Assembly (NCBI RefSeq): GCF_016808095.1
Contig: NC_068973.1
Span: forward strand, 12,582,501 to 12,646,500
Source: Vigna angularis
Taxonomy: Eukaryota > Streptophyta > Magnoliopsida > Fabales > Fabaceae
Direction of reading: 5' to 3'
DNA: 64,000 nucleotides
Positions 12,533-23,612 of this stretch are shown here, in pieces. The notes under the pieces were generated by a model. It saw nothing but the letters and a program-made list of their open reading frames with translations. It searched no databases and was not told where the DNA came from. The position numbers and the translations under genes are program-made. The first letter of the stretch is position 1; each line of letters begins with the position of its first letter.

Positions 12533-13696
12533 CACTACTGCAGAAAGAGCTTTAGACGTCTGTTATTTTGGGTTTTTAACGTCAGATCCCGATCTGACAT
12601 CTTTATGGGTGACGTTAATGGGACGCCGGACGTCGGATTACACCAAAACCGACCTCTAAGGGCACTATAGACGTCGGACATGGCATTAACCGACGTCTAC
12701 TACAGCTCATGTCTTTGGGTAGTGTAGTAGCACCTTCTTCCTTGTTTCCTCATAAGAAAAGCTTGCGTCTTTTGGATCTCTTATGGCATTTCAACCAAAA
12801 ACTGAATCTGAATCATTGCCTAGTTCCATTCCAACCGCCAATGAAAAAGAATACGGTGACATGAGAACTAGGCAAGGACCGAGGTTCGATTTTGGGTTGA
12901 AATGCTATAAGAGATCCAAAAGATGCAAGCTTTTCTTACGAGAAAACTAGCAAAGGGAGAAGGTGCTACTATGCTACCCAAAGACACGAGAAAAATTGTA
13001 CCAAAACACAACGAAAACTCATTTTAATCGGTTCAAATGGAAGATAATCCATCAAAGACTAATTTAATCGGAGTAAAAGCAAGTTTAAACGGTTCAAAAG
13101 AGATAAAACACACCTGGAATTGCAATGCCGCGGAGAGAAAAGGCGAGGAGGAAGACGATGAAGTGCGTGTAACCGCGGGTTCGCGATTTCTGATTTAACA
13201 GGAATCAAGACGTCGGTGCCCCCAGTGCCCGACGTCTATTCTCAACTAGACATCGGGGACCTCAATGATATGACGTCCATTCGATTTAAAAATTAATATT
13301 CACGGTGTATATAGACGTCGGTAAAAGGGGAGCCGACATCCAAAACAACTTTTCACCTACCTTGTCAGGCCATTTAGGCGTCAGATGTAAGGGGGACCGA
13401 CGTCTCAATGACTATCTAGGCATCGGTGTGGCGGGTTCCGACGTCTAAATGGCGAAAAAAATGACTTTTCACATTCTGGCGCTACCTTTTTGGCGTATAA
13501 TTGTACAAACTGACGTGGTTTAAAGTATAGACGTCGGTTATGCACCTGTAACCGACGTCTAGATGTCGGGCCCCCCATGAACCGACGTCGCCAAGGCCAA
13601 CTTATTTACCAAAGTACCACCGGTCAATTTTTTACGTTGGATATTGTGTGATCCGACGTCTAAGGGGTGACGTTAAAGGTCATTTCTGCACTAGTG
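12533..13696. mobile_element. Non-autonomous CACTA transposon, 1164 bp, TSD TAT
   Basis: The left end is CACTACTGCAGAAAGAGCTT. The reverse complement of the right end is CACTAGTGCAGAAATGACCT. TAT is duplicated at 12530-12532 and 13697-13699. Both subterminal regions carry many GACGTCGG / CCGACGTC motifs in both orientations, the expected transposase binding array. The centre (about 12708-12990) is a long inverted repeat, and no transposase is encoded. It shares AAAGACACGAGAA and TTTTAATCGGTTCAAATG stretches with the element at 15861-16905, so the two belong to one family. Confidence 0.92.
12708..12990. repeat. Long inverted repeat (hairpin) inside the CACTA element
   Basis: Arms at about 12708-12826 and 12865-12990 pair over roughly 120 bp with few mismatches around a loop of about 36-40 nt. 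Matching blocks include GTCTTTGGGTAG, TAGTAGCACCTTCT, TAAGAAAAGCTTGC, TCTTTTGGATCTCTTAT and TTGCCTAGTTC. The related CACTA copy at 15861 lacks this foldback. Transcription through it in either direction would give a long double-stranded stem. Confidence 0.85.
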
Positions 13697-14559
13697 TATT
13701 TTTGTAATAAAGAATAAAACTTTCTATATCGGTTGTAATTATAACTGGTATAAAAAGTAGATGTGGTAGAATTTTTGTAATAAATAAGAAAATGTTTTAT
13801 ACTTGTTCTAATTATAACCGGTATAGAAAGTAGACGCGGTGAAATTTTTGTAATAAATAATAAACTTTCTATACTGATTTTAATTATAACTAACATAAAA
13901 AGTGCATTTTTAATAATAAAAAATAAATTATATGACAAAACTTAGCCCCATCTGCAAAAACCATAACCTAGCTCCACAAATAAACACTACAAAAGGAGCC
14001 ATGTCGATGTTCTTCACTTCATCCACCGCCACTAAATAGTCACTCCTTCATGGCCATGTCACTTTCATTCTCCATTTCTCCCACAACCATAATCAGACAT
14101 TCTGTTGATCTCAAACCTTTTGTATTCATTGGAACACCTTTACACCCTCCTTTTTCGACCTCATCGTCCATACCGTTTCTAGATATTCCCACATCATGAT
14201 TAACCGAGATGGTGTTGAACCTTATGATCGAGAGTAATACCTAATAATCTTTGTAACTAATTTCTATGACATGACTTGTTGCCTTAATTTTGATGACTTT
14301 ATTGTAATTATATGCAAGTTTCTTCCATCCAAAGTTGTTTATCAAGTCATCACAAGGTCTATTAAGCAACAATTTTTGATGTCTTGGCCAACATAGGGAG
14401 TAATACTTCCAGAAGACAAAGACTGATTATGGTAGCAATTTAAGGTGAAACTCCATCAAGTTAATTATCATTTCCTATTGATGTATGTTAATTCAAATGC
14501 AAAATATAGTACATAAAGATTATTTGTGTATGATTTATTGTCATAACTGAAGGTTCAGT

Positions 14560-15456
14560 GGAGACCTGAATATGAAACTGAAATTCATAGAAATTCTCAC
14601 ACTAAAGCATCTTATAGATTGTATGAGATGTTTAGAGATGTAAGAAATGTAATAGAACACCCTTACTAGATTAGGGGGGACATATAGGACTCCTTGCTAG
14701 CACGTTGGAATTCTACAGATTATCGCATGTGTAACTTCCCAAAGGAATCGAGCTTCAAAAAAGAGTGGGACTTTTCATACAGGTGGATCAATTACCATTT
14801 ATGAGCACGTCATTTGTATGGTACAAACCTTCATTCCTTTTCGTATCTATTACATATAACTTATGTAATATAAATTTCATCAATATATAACTTCATATTT
14901 TGTTACTAAAGGCATAAGAATTGGGACAGGCTGTGCACATTGATGAAGTTTTCAACAAACTCATCTTTGAAAGGGATCTGCCATATTTGTTGATGAAAGG
15001 TCTCGGAGGACCCATGTAAGCAAACACTTTTAATATTATTTTCTTTAAACTTTAAACTTGTTCTACTATATCCTTTATTGACTTTGTGCATAATGTTGAA
15101 CAATAAGAATTTTCAAGTAGACTGTCCAAGGTTGGATCGGAGCAAAGGTTATGTCCTAATGACTTAGAAGACAATCATGATGACGATGACATGATTAAGA
15201 CACACGGTTGGATTGACGTTGTTGGTGGGAAGAAAAAAGGAGAAATCTCTAGGGCAGGATAACTTGTTGCAAATTACACTATGAGAAGATGTACTCTTAA
15301 GCATAAACCATCTTCTTCCACCAATGATGAGGAGGTCGTTGTCCAACTCACAGAACGACTAGAAAGACGTGACCAAGAACACAAAGATTTGAGAGAAGAG
15401 TTTGCTAGTTTCAAAGAACTAGTCATGAGATTGTTGCCTTCGCCTTCACAGCCTTA
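14560..15456 (+). pseudogene. En/Spm-type transposase (Transposase_24/Ptta family) remnant
   Basis: Pieces of the family consensus occur in order but in shifting frames: WRPEYETEIHRNSHTKASYR and LYEMFRDVRNV (about 14560-14660), QRNRASKKSGTFHTGGSI (about 14739-14800), ELGQAVHIDEVF (about 14920-14955), GGKKKG (about 15225) and a final coiled-coil-like segment ERLERRDQEHKDLREEF, then MRLLPSP, ending near 15456. AT-rich gaps at about 14830-14910 and 15018-15110 look like introns. Several stops and frame changes make it non-functional. Its position just upstream of CACTA-like end repeats (15750-17032) suggests that it is the coding body of a dead CACTA element. Confidence 0.7.
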
Positions 15457-15754
15457 GTCCAACATCCCTCAGGCCCAGGTACAACCCTTTCCAACAAAAC
15501 GATGAACAAGAACAGGTCCATGAAGATGACTATATAGATTATTAACATATTATTTATGTTTATAAACATATACTTATTACAATGATGTTTGTGTACATAT
15601 TATTTATGTTTATAAACATATACTTGGTTATGTACCTATGATGTTTGGCTGAATATTATTCATTGAACTTGGATTTTGTATCTTGTTTTCTTAAAATCTT
15701 ATGACCAGATGTGATTGTGTGGTTGGAAACCAACAACCTATTACTCTTGAATCT

Positions 15755-17032
15755 GCCACCGACGAATAAATCTTTTAGTAATTACCGACGGATACATTTT
15801 TCAATAATTATCGACGAATACATTCTTTGGTAATTAATAACAATCATTATCTGTCGGTACCACTAGTGCAAAAAGGACTTTAGACGTCTGTTATTTTGGG
15901 CTTTTAACATCTGATCTCTGTCCGACGTCTATATGGGTGACGTTAATGAGACGTCAGACGTCTCTATAGACGTCGGACCTATATAGGTCCGACGACTATA
16001 TAGACGTCCAATCCATACAGGTTAGACGTCTCTAAGGTTGCTCCTGACTCATGGTGATTCGAGTTTACAGCTTTATATTTTAGTTGAAGAGAATGTATTG
16101 TACATTTTTTTATGGGATGGTTTTAAAAACGTAGTGGAGGGAATTGGAGGAGTACAAAACGCAAGAAATCGCCGCCATAGAACGCCGCCTAAAGACACGA
16201 GAATAACTGCACCAAAACCCAACGAAAACGCATTTTAATCGGTTCAAATGAAAGATAATGCATCAAAGAGTGATGTAATCAGAGTAAAATTAATTTAAAA
16301 CGGTGCAAAAGTGAGAAAACGAACTTGAAAAGCGTAACCCGTAGAGAGAAAACGCGACGAAGATGATGAACAATGAGTGCGCGTAACGACTATCTCGCGT
16401 TCACGGTGTTTTAATGCCAAAATTTAGACGTCAGTTTCCCAATTAACAGACGTCTAAACGGAGTCAAAAAGTGACTTTTTAAATTTCTGGATTTAGGGTT
16501 TAGATGTCGGTTCCCCAATTAACAGACGTTTAAAGTGCTTCAGAATTCGGAGTGGCGGGATCAGACGTTTAAACGGAGTCAAAAAGTGACTTTTTAAATT
16601 TCTGGATTTGGGATTTAGACGTCGGTTCCCTAATTAACAGACGTCTAAAGTGCTTCAAAAGTCGGTTCCCTCCATAACAGACGTCTAAATAGAATAAAAA
16701 ATTATTTTTTTTAAACTTTTTCGTTTCGTTTTGGCGTCTATTCGGGGGAGCCGACGTATATGAGTATTCAGACGTCGGGCCCTTCCATAACCGACGTCTA
16801 AATAGTTGTTTTATTTACGAAAAATGCCACCGGTCATTTTTTACGTTGGATATTCGAGGGTCAGACGTCTAAAGGGTGACGTTAAAGGTCTTTTTTGCAC
16901 TAGTGTACTGACAAGGGTTTTATCGACGAATTTAGAGTCGTCGATAATTCATTGGAAAACAATACTTATCGACGAATTTTGGCTATTTATGACGGATTGG
17001 TGTCGTGTGTAATTCCCATTATTTTTGTTGAG
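15755..17032. mobile_element. End-repeat array of an older CACTA-like element, interrupted by a younger copy
   Basis: The motif (A)CCGACGAAT / ATCGACGAAT is repeated on both sides of the younger insertion: about 15757-15860 on the left, and 16921-16990 on the right, including the inverse GTCGTCGATAA. The right limit may be TTTTTGTTGAG near 17032, whose reverse complement CTCAACAAAAA resembles a decayed CACTACAAAAA terminus. With the transposase relic at 14560-15456 it may form one older element. The left terminus was not identified with confidence. Confidence 0.45.
15861..16905. mobile_element. Non-autonomous CACTA transposon, 1045 bp, TSD TAC
   Basis: The left end is CACTAGTGCAAAAAGGACTT. 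The reverse complement of the right end is CACTAGTGCAAAAAAGACCT. TAC is duplicated at 15858-15860 and 16906-16908. Subterminal GACGTC(G/T)G motifs are numerous, and three near-identical blocks around TTTAGACGTC-GGTTCCC-AATTAACAGACGT occur at about 16420-16680. The interior has no transposase. The 66-codon frame at 16038-16238 has no recognisable motif and is not called as a gene. Confidence 0.92.
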
Positions 17033-17800
17033 ATTTATTTTTATCTATGTATTTTGTTTTTTAATCAAACAAATGTAATGATTTTTATATTGTAACAAAT
17101 TAAAACGATACTAAATCTATATAACAGTCATATAAGTCCATGGATTATAAATTTTAATTGAGATGTTACTTTAATTACAGATAAAAACTTTCATATGATT
17201 GAATGAGTTTTTATCAATAATTAAGAATTCACTTTGATTAAAGATCAAAACATTAATTAGAATTAAATCAAAAAGATACTTTGGTTAATTAGTTTTTTAC
17301 TATATATAAGACATAAAATAATAAACATGATTAAATAGTAATATTTAATTAAGAAGTTATTTCAATTAATTTTGATATAATTACTCTAAAAGGTTTTTTT
17401 TATTGAGAAGTTATATTGAAAGTAAGGACGCCAATAATTGAGATTGATTAATTTGAAATCTTAGATAAGAAATCAATAACAATAATCTTGATCAATGATG
17501 AATATTATTTTGGAAAAACAGTTGAATCAATCTTTTTTTTTAGTTTTGTTTTTATCTTTTTTATCTTTTCCAAATTTTTTTCATTATTATTTTTTATTTA
17601 ATATTTTTATTTATTTTATTTATCTTTATTTTCTAATATTATTTTTTATTTTATTTTACTAACCTTTTATATAAATTTTATAAAATATAATTTATTAAGA
17701 ATCAATTTTGTATTTATTGAAAAACTATCTTTGAGTTATCTTTTACCCATATTATTATTTTTAGTCTTAACAATTAAATAGCATTAATTTTGAATGCTTT
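17033..17800. other. Very AT-rich intergenic stretch; nothing recognised
   Basis: T-rich runs such as 17530-17660, with no coding or repeat structure that I can name. Confidence 0.5.
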
Positions 17801-17809
17801 AATGACAGG

Positions 17810-18930
17810 TTATATCTTTCAATGGGATGCTCCTAGTTTTACACTTTGACATTCGTAAGAATATTTCTAAATTATCTCTTTCTACTTTCATTCTCTCTAG
17901 TTTACTTTTTGAAAAATTTATCTTGAGACCCGATGCAACCTCGAACACTAATGGATACATTTCACTACTAATATGTTTTGGTTTGTTGCTTCACATAGGA
18001 ATAAAGTTTCATCCTCAAATAATAGCATATTTACTTCTATCTTATTTGTCTCCACTTTGACCCTATCTAGCATCTATTTTCTTATTTTCTTGTCTTATTA
18101 TACATGATAGACCTTCAACAACTATCAGGTGTGCTATAGGATTTTCTTATCTTAGACCTTTAGTTGCATTGAATTCCTTCGTGGGATTACCATTAATGAG
18201 CACATATATTGATCTTGTTGTTGACTCATTCCTTTATCCATATGATCCATTTTGAAAAAAAAATCCAAGTCTATCCCACCTAAGTGAGTCGATCCTCCTT
18301 TTTTGAAATCTACTATGATGATAACACATTTTCTCCTTTTGTATCTTACTTCATCCACAATTTCATTTACAACCAGCACGCCATCTAGAACCCTCTACCC
18401 ACAGTAAAAGTTGATTGCGACTTATCTATCACCCTACTAAGCCCTTTCTTTAACCTATTTAATAAGACTTTTAATAAGATCTCGCATATGCTTCTAACCA
18501 AGAAAATGGGTATGTATTCATCTAGTTGTTGGGTTTCTTTGTAGTAGGTATGAGTGTTACGAATGATGTGAAGCGTTTGGTCATTTTCTTTTGTTGTGGA
18601 AGGTATTTGTCACACACTTACTTCTTTCATATAGTTCATTTTCCTCATCTAATTTATCTGACTCAGTTATTTTTTGGATTAGGTTATGCTTTCCTTGGTT
18701 CACATCCAAACACCTCTTTATTCCAAACCTTTAAGTCCCTCGTAAGAGATTTTATTTTCTCCTTCAAACTCACCTTACCTCTTTCCTTTATATGTCCTAA
18801 AACTTTTTTATATGCCCTTAAACACACAACCTACTTATCTATGACTTTACTATTTAAGTTCTTGGAGTATAACAAGTGTTTTCAATTAAACCTAAAGTTC
18901 CATGTTGATAATCCCAACCTTTAGCACCAA
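17810..18930 (-). pseudogene. Non-LTR retrotransposon (LINE) reverse-transcriptase fragment
   Basis: On the minus strand, in several frames, the order of a plant L1-type reverse transcriptase can be read. There is a pre-RT stretch with LKVWNKEVFG and LDEENELYERS (about 18900-18660), then LLNRLKKGLSRVIDKSQSTF (about 18470-18400), VLVVNEIVDEV and RKCVIIIVDF (about 18380-18300, matching the motif that carries the first catalytic Asp), MQLKGLR-GNPIAH (about 18170-18120), and ETLFLCEATNQN with a later LGA segment (about 18010-17850). Stops and frameshifts are frequent and the YADD-like box is destroyed. Neither the endonuclease nor a poly(A) end is seen. Confidence 0.7.
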
Positions 18931-19375
18931 CTTATGCTACTTACCGAAACAAAACTATATTTTAGTTATAAAATAATACTATAAATATTAAAGAAACAAG
19001 CACTGAAATTTACCCAAAAATATAACTAATTTACATCTGTTTTAAAAGATTTTGCCATTCTTATGGCATGAAATGAGTTAAAAGTGATGTTCCACAGGTC
19101 TAGAAATTTATATGTTTATAACTAGAAGTACAAACTATCCACACGTTTCTCCACAAGATAATTGTTTGGTGGATTAACATGAACATTTTCGTCTGAATAT
19201 GGGGCATCTAGCCATTACAAGAACTCCCCTTTCACGTGCATATATATATATTTGAAGCTTTTTGATTAATTTCTTGGTTAGCTCATGCTGCATGACCCTC
19301 TTTGCAGTTTCCTTAATCACTCACTACTTAATCCATTCCATTTGATTTGAAAACTCATATCCATGAGATCTTACT

Positions 19376-22139
19376 TCACCAATTATATTTGATGCTCTTG
19401 ACCTTAAAAATTGCTTCAATGTCGTCATCATTGCTTTCACATGTGGTTTGGTTAATAGACCTCAAGTTCATGCCTCCAAACCCATATTGTTGCACCACAA
19501 GCACCGAAGAGCATGAACCCAAAGTATTCGATGCAAGCATGTCCCCCATAACCCCAAGTTCAGGACAATCAGTCCATTCTAACAATTTTGACAGCACCGT
19601 AGAGTTCCTTCTTTTTCCATGCCCTAGAACATACAAATCATAGCCCTCCCTTTCCAATTCATCCAGAACCAACGGAATATCATCAGCAGTGTGCACTTCC
19701 TTCTCTGAATAAGTTACGGAATGCTCATTGTTCACTGCCATGAGTCTGAACAAACTCATATACTCCTCGTCCAACTCCTTTTCCCTTACACTGTCCAACA
19801 TAGGGGACAATATCCCGTTGGCTTCATCATTGATTGTTTCACTTGTATCCACTTCAGCAACCTTTCCAAACAGAAGAATATTTACCATTGAGAGATGAAT
19901 CCTTTTATGCCTTGCCATTCTCCAAGCAATAGCCAAGGCTTCACGGTCATCAGGCCCTCCAATGAAGACAATGGCAACATACATGTTCATCTCAGACGGT
20001 AACCTGTGTCCACGGTCAACCAAGATTCCCACAGAACATGGTGCATAGCGCATCACATTTCTGTTTATCTCTCTGAACACAGGGTTTGTCTCCTCTAGGG
20101 CACCCTCCACGCCTGAATGTTTGTGGAACGGAAGGAGAATCAAGGACGTCTGTCTCTCGTCAGCTATGTTGTAGATGTCCTTGTGAATGGTCTCATAGGA
20201 GGACACTGCAGCGAGAGTCTCCACGCTAGCGTTGGTGAGCCCTCGTTCTAGTTTGAACTCTGAGAAGATATCTCTGATGCTCTCAGTGTCTGCTTGTGAT
20301 TGTTGGGAACCACCGCCCTCGTCTATCAGAAAGGCAGTGCCACGTCCTTTCAGCTCAATGAGTTGAAGAGCAAACACGCGTAGATGGGTGGCATTGGCGC
20401 AACTGCATGCTTCAAGAATGCTCATCATTCCTGTGGCATGGCGAGGGTTGTGAACGCAGACCATAATTCTGATCTCTGCATCAGCCTTCAAGTTTTGCAC
20501 AGTCCTCAGCTTGTTTTTCTTAAACTGCTTTCTTGGCTTGTATATGAAGTTGATGGTCGGAGTCACTAGTATGGTCATCACAACACTAGCCACAACCATG
20601 ATTGTATAGAAATCCCTACTCAAAATCTGAAAATAACATGCACTTCAGTATTATCTTACTGAAAATAATGTGTCTGTGAGTATATATATGTGTATAGAGA
20701 GAGAGAGAGAGAGAGAAAGAACATAGACAAATGCTTGTTAAACTATGACTAATACCTGTCTGTCAATTGCAATGTTTAGCATTACTAACGGCAAGATGCC
20801 TTTGGTGTTCAAAAGTGCTCCAAGTGCCACACCGTCTCGAAAAGGCATGCTATAGAACCATGCAGTTATTACAGTGCTCACAATCTTAGTGAAGCATGAC
20901 ATGACAATAATTATGATCACGTTAAGAACTTTGTGCAGTTTAAAACTAGAAAAGTCGAATCTTATGCCACAGCCAACAAAGAACAACGGTTCCAGGTACA
21001 TGGAGACAAGATCATCTGACCTTTCGATCAACATGTCAGCAAATTTTCCACGAGGAAGCATCAATCCATACACCAACGCTCCAACAACGGAATGTGTACC
21101 TAGAATTTCAGTCACTTGTGCACAAGCCAAAACACCAACCAGAACATACGATAACTTGTAATTGTCCCATTCATTATTTTCTGTTTCCTTATTCAACAAC
21201 TTGGTAAGGAATGGGCGCAACACCAAGTAGCAGAAGAGCAGAAAGAAAATGGTTAATATCACCGAGAGAAAGGGTCTTTGACTATGACAAGCAAATGGGA
21301 TGAGCAACACAAACATTGCCCAATTGTAGAAGTCGCTTATTGTGGCTGCAGTTACAGCCACTCTACCTAGCTCTGTATAGAGGATCTTAAGATCAGCAAG
21401 AATGTGAGCGAGGACAGGGAAGTTTGTGACACTGAGGACCAAAGCCCAGAATAAATATGCACTAGGTGTGTTGTAAAGTGACATGTCAAGGTTAGGACCC
21501 TTGTAGAGAGCTTGAGCCATAGAATATATTGCAGCTCCTAATAACATTGGAATGATGGTGCTAACCATAGCAATGGTTGTGGCCTTTCTTCTTGCTAGCA
21601 GGATAGCGTCTAGGTTCATCTCCAAGCCAGTTAGGAAGACATTGTAGATGAGACCTAGATGTGCCATGGTCTCTATACCAAGAAGAGCTTTTGGCGGTGC
21701 CACAAATGTAAACGCTATTGTTCCTGCCACCAGTTGTGGACATACCAGTAAACCTGCCTAAATCACCAACAAGTATAAAAGATAATACATTTTAATACCC
21801 ACAAAGTAACTATGAAAAAAAGAATTCAAAGTATTGGAAAGAAAGAAACAAAACAATATTAATTTTGTTCCTAAAAAAGAATGAATGAATGAAAGAAATC
21901 GTATTTAAAAATTTGTAAAATAGAGAAATGAGTGCACTTACAAGAAATTCAGCAACGAAATGTGGTTGATTGAAAGGTCTTAGAATGTAGTGTATAATGC
22001 GGGTGAGAGCGATCATGCAAAGCAATAGAAAGGTAAATTGTGGAAGATTGAATCTTAATAAGTTTTCACTTTTCCAAACAGGATTGGGATTATCGACGAT
22101 AAGTTGATACTCTAGGAAGCGTTTTCCAACTTCTGCCAT
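19376..22139 (-). CDS. CHX: Cation/H+ antiporter, CHX (CPA2) family, three exons
   Basis: Exons join cleanly in phase 0: 22139-21942, 21757-20756 and 20626-19376, with introns of 184 and 129 bp bordered GT-AG (donors GTAAGT and GTATTA). The product has 816 residues, the normal CHX length. Residues about 30-430 form the hydrophobic sodium/proton exchanger domain with about 10-12 membrane segments (FLTGLEMNLDA, VLSVTNFPVLAHILADLKIL, ALGALLNTKGI). The Asp of TISDFYNW, near residue 208, is the likely ion-coupling acid of this family. The remaining cytosolic half (PRKQFKKNK, then MVCVHNPRHATGMMSILEA and ILVDRGH) is the CHX regulatory region. CHX proteins move K+ or other monovalent cations against protons at endomembranes or plasma membrane; which subgroup this is cannot be settled here. 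The start is the ATG at 22139. No lesion seen. Confidence 0.93.
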
Positions 22140-22246
22140 ACCTCTATGCTTGTCACTTGTATCTTAAACACCTGTAATGTCAATTACATTTTCTTCCATT
22201 TTTTCTTTTCTCCTTCTTCTCTCTTCTTGTTTTGCAAATTATTGAC

Positions 22247-22257
22247 GTATATATTTG
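22247..22257 (-). promoter_or_regulatory. Possible TATA box of the CHX gene
   Basis: The minus strand reads AAATATATAC about 110 bp upstream of the ATG, followed by a CT/GA-rich leader (22190-22235). Placement is plausible for a plant TATA box, but AT-rich DNA gives many such matches. Confidence 0.35.
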
Positions 22258-22259
22258 TC

Positions 22260-23261
22260 ACCAAAATTATCTATTTGATCCATTAATGATGGAAGGAAGA
22301 ATAACAAAGGAAATTAGTGGGGGAACCAAAAAATTAAAAACGCAACCATGTCTGAGTTATGTTGTTTTCTTGTCTTCAATCACGACCAACTGCTTAACTG
22401 ATTTTCTATTTTTGTTTGTGGCAAGTACTTCACAAAGTTTTAATTCATTTCTACCATTTTTTCTACAATGGAAACATCGAAATTAGTGATCATCTTATCC
22501 TCATTTTTATATAAGAGTTTACCATTTAGAAAGATTACTTATATTTTACAAATTAAAAGGGGAATTATGTAAAAACATGATTTTAGAATCAGAACATTGA
22601 TAAAAATGATTAGTTTAATGATTCCGATCATTAAAACAACATCATCTTTCAAAACAAATAATATTATCTTATAACTTGTTTTGCTTTAAACAGCTCACTC
22701 AATGGAAATAATATGTTGGATGAATAGAAAAGTGTAATTTTTCAAATTAAACAAATAGAAAAATAAAACATGCTTAATTTATTATTTATTAAAATAATTT
22801 AATAAAAATTCTTGAGAGAATAAAATATTTATTTACACGAGCACTGCATTCTAACATAACCACTATTCCATTTTATATTCAAATAACACTCTGAGCATTA
22901 TATTTACAAAGATAACACTTTTATTCTAGGTCAGGTAATTCTGAACTTTAATGGATCACATCATTACTGTAGCATCTTCAACATGCTGTTTTATACTGTA
23001 GCTTCTCTCACATGCTGCATTGTCCAGTGCACCGACCAAATGACTTTCTTTGTTTCTTATACCAAATATCTTATTCGTTTTTTGGCAATGTCTTCTTCGT
23101 TCAGGATTTGAAAGTTATACCACTGTGTAACCAAAGTAATGAGTAAGATATCACTCTAGTTTTTAAAAGTAATCATTTTTAACTTTTTGCTTCTGTTTTT
23201 ATGATCGATATGAAGGTTTCTATGTTTCTTCCATCTAATGTGTTACTCTTTTCGGTGATGG
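22260..23261. other. Intergenic between CHX and the copia element; no gene seen
   Basis: AT-rich, probably including the CHX promoter. The frame at 22232-22486 has no recognisable motif. Confidence 0.5.
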
Positions 23262-23266
23262 CTTCT

Positions 23267-23520
23267 TGTTAATATTAAGTTTAGTTTTGATTTTTAATTA
23301 CGTGTGTCAGTAAAAGATTTCTATTTTATTGGGTGAATCAGTCTTTTATTATCTAGATATTAGGATTGTTTGATTACTGTTCCTAGTTTTCTGCTGTGCA
23401 GTATGCGCACTTTAAGCTTTTCAGTTTCATTGTAAGGCTTATATAAGCCATCTTTCATTATCAAATAAAGTAGTCCCTCTGTTATTTTCTATCAGAGCAG
23501 TTTATACCCGAGTTCCAAGA
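23267..23520 (+). repeat. 5' LTR of the outer copia element
   Basis: 254 bp, with a TATA box inside the palindrome GGCTTATATAAGCC (about 23436-23449) and an AATAAA-like signal soon after (CAAATAAAGTAG, 23463). The primer binding site follows two bases after its end. Confidence 0.93.
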
Positions 23521-23612
23521 TTTGGTATCAGAGCTCCGCAAGGGGTCTGATACAGAGAGTGGGAAATTAAAAGTGTGAGCATCATAAACATCCAAGAGTG
23601 AGAGTATAAAGG

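Larger units (their letters stand above)
12384..13925. mobile_element. Old degenerate element with palindromic subterminal repeats, interrupted by a younger CACTA
   Basis: A motif of the form CGGTTGTAATTATAACCGGTATA recurs about five times at 75-90 bp spacing, two copies left of 12533 (about 12417 and 12490) and three right of 13696 (about 13722, 13797, 13868). The left side starts TTAGTACAAAAAACACTTTTATAG near 12384, resembling a decayed CACTAGTACAAAAAACAC end. Such reiterated subterminal motifs are typical of CACTA transposase binding arrays. The family call is inference because the ends are worn. Confidence 0.45.

Noticed and set aside
18526..18924. 132-codon plus-strand frame
   Set aside because: It lies opposite the LINE reverse-transcriptase relic, is Phe/Leu-rich and has no recognisable motif.
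23523..23534. tRNA-like sequence TGGTATCAGAGC (also at 26229, about 28579, about 30929 and near 43365 on the minus strand)
   Set aside because: These are retrotransposon primer binding sites next to LTR ends; no cloverleaf surrounds them. No tRNA or rRNA gene was recognised anywhere in the window.
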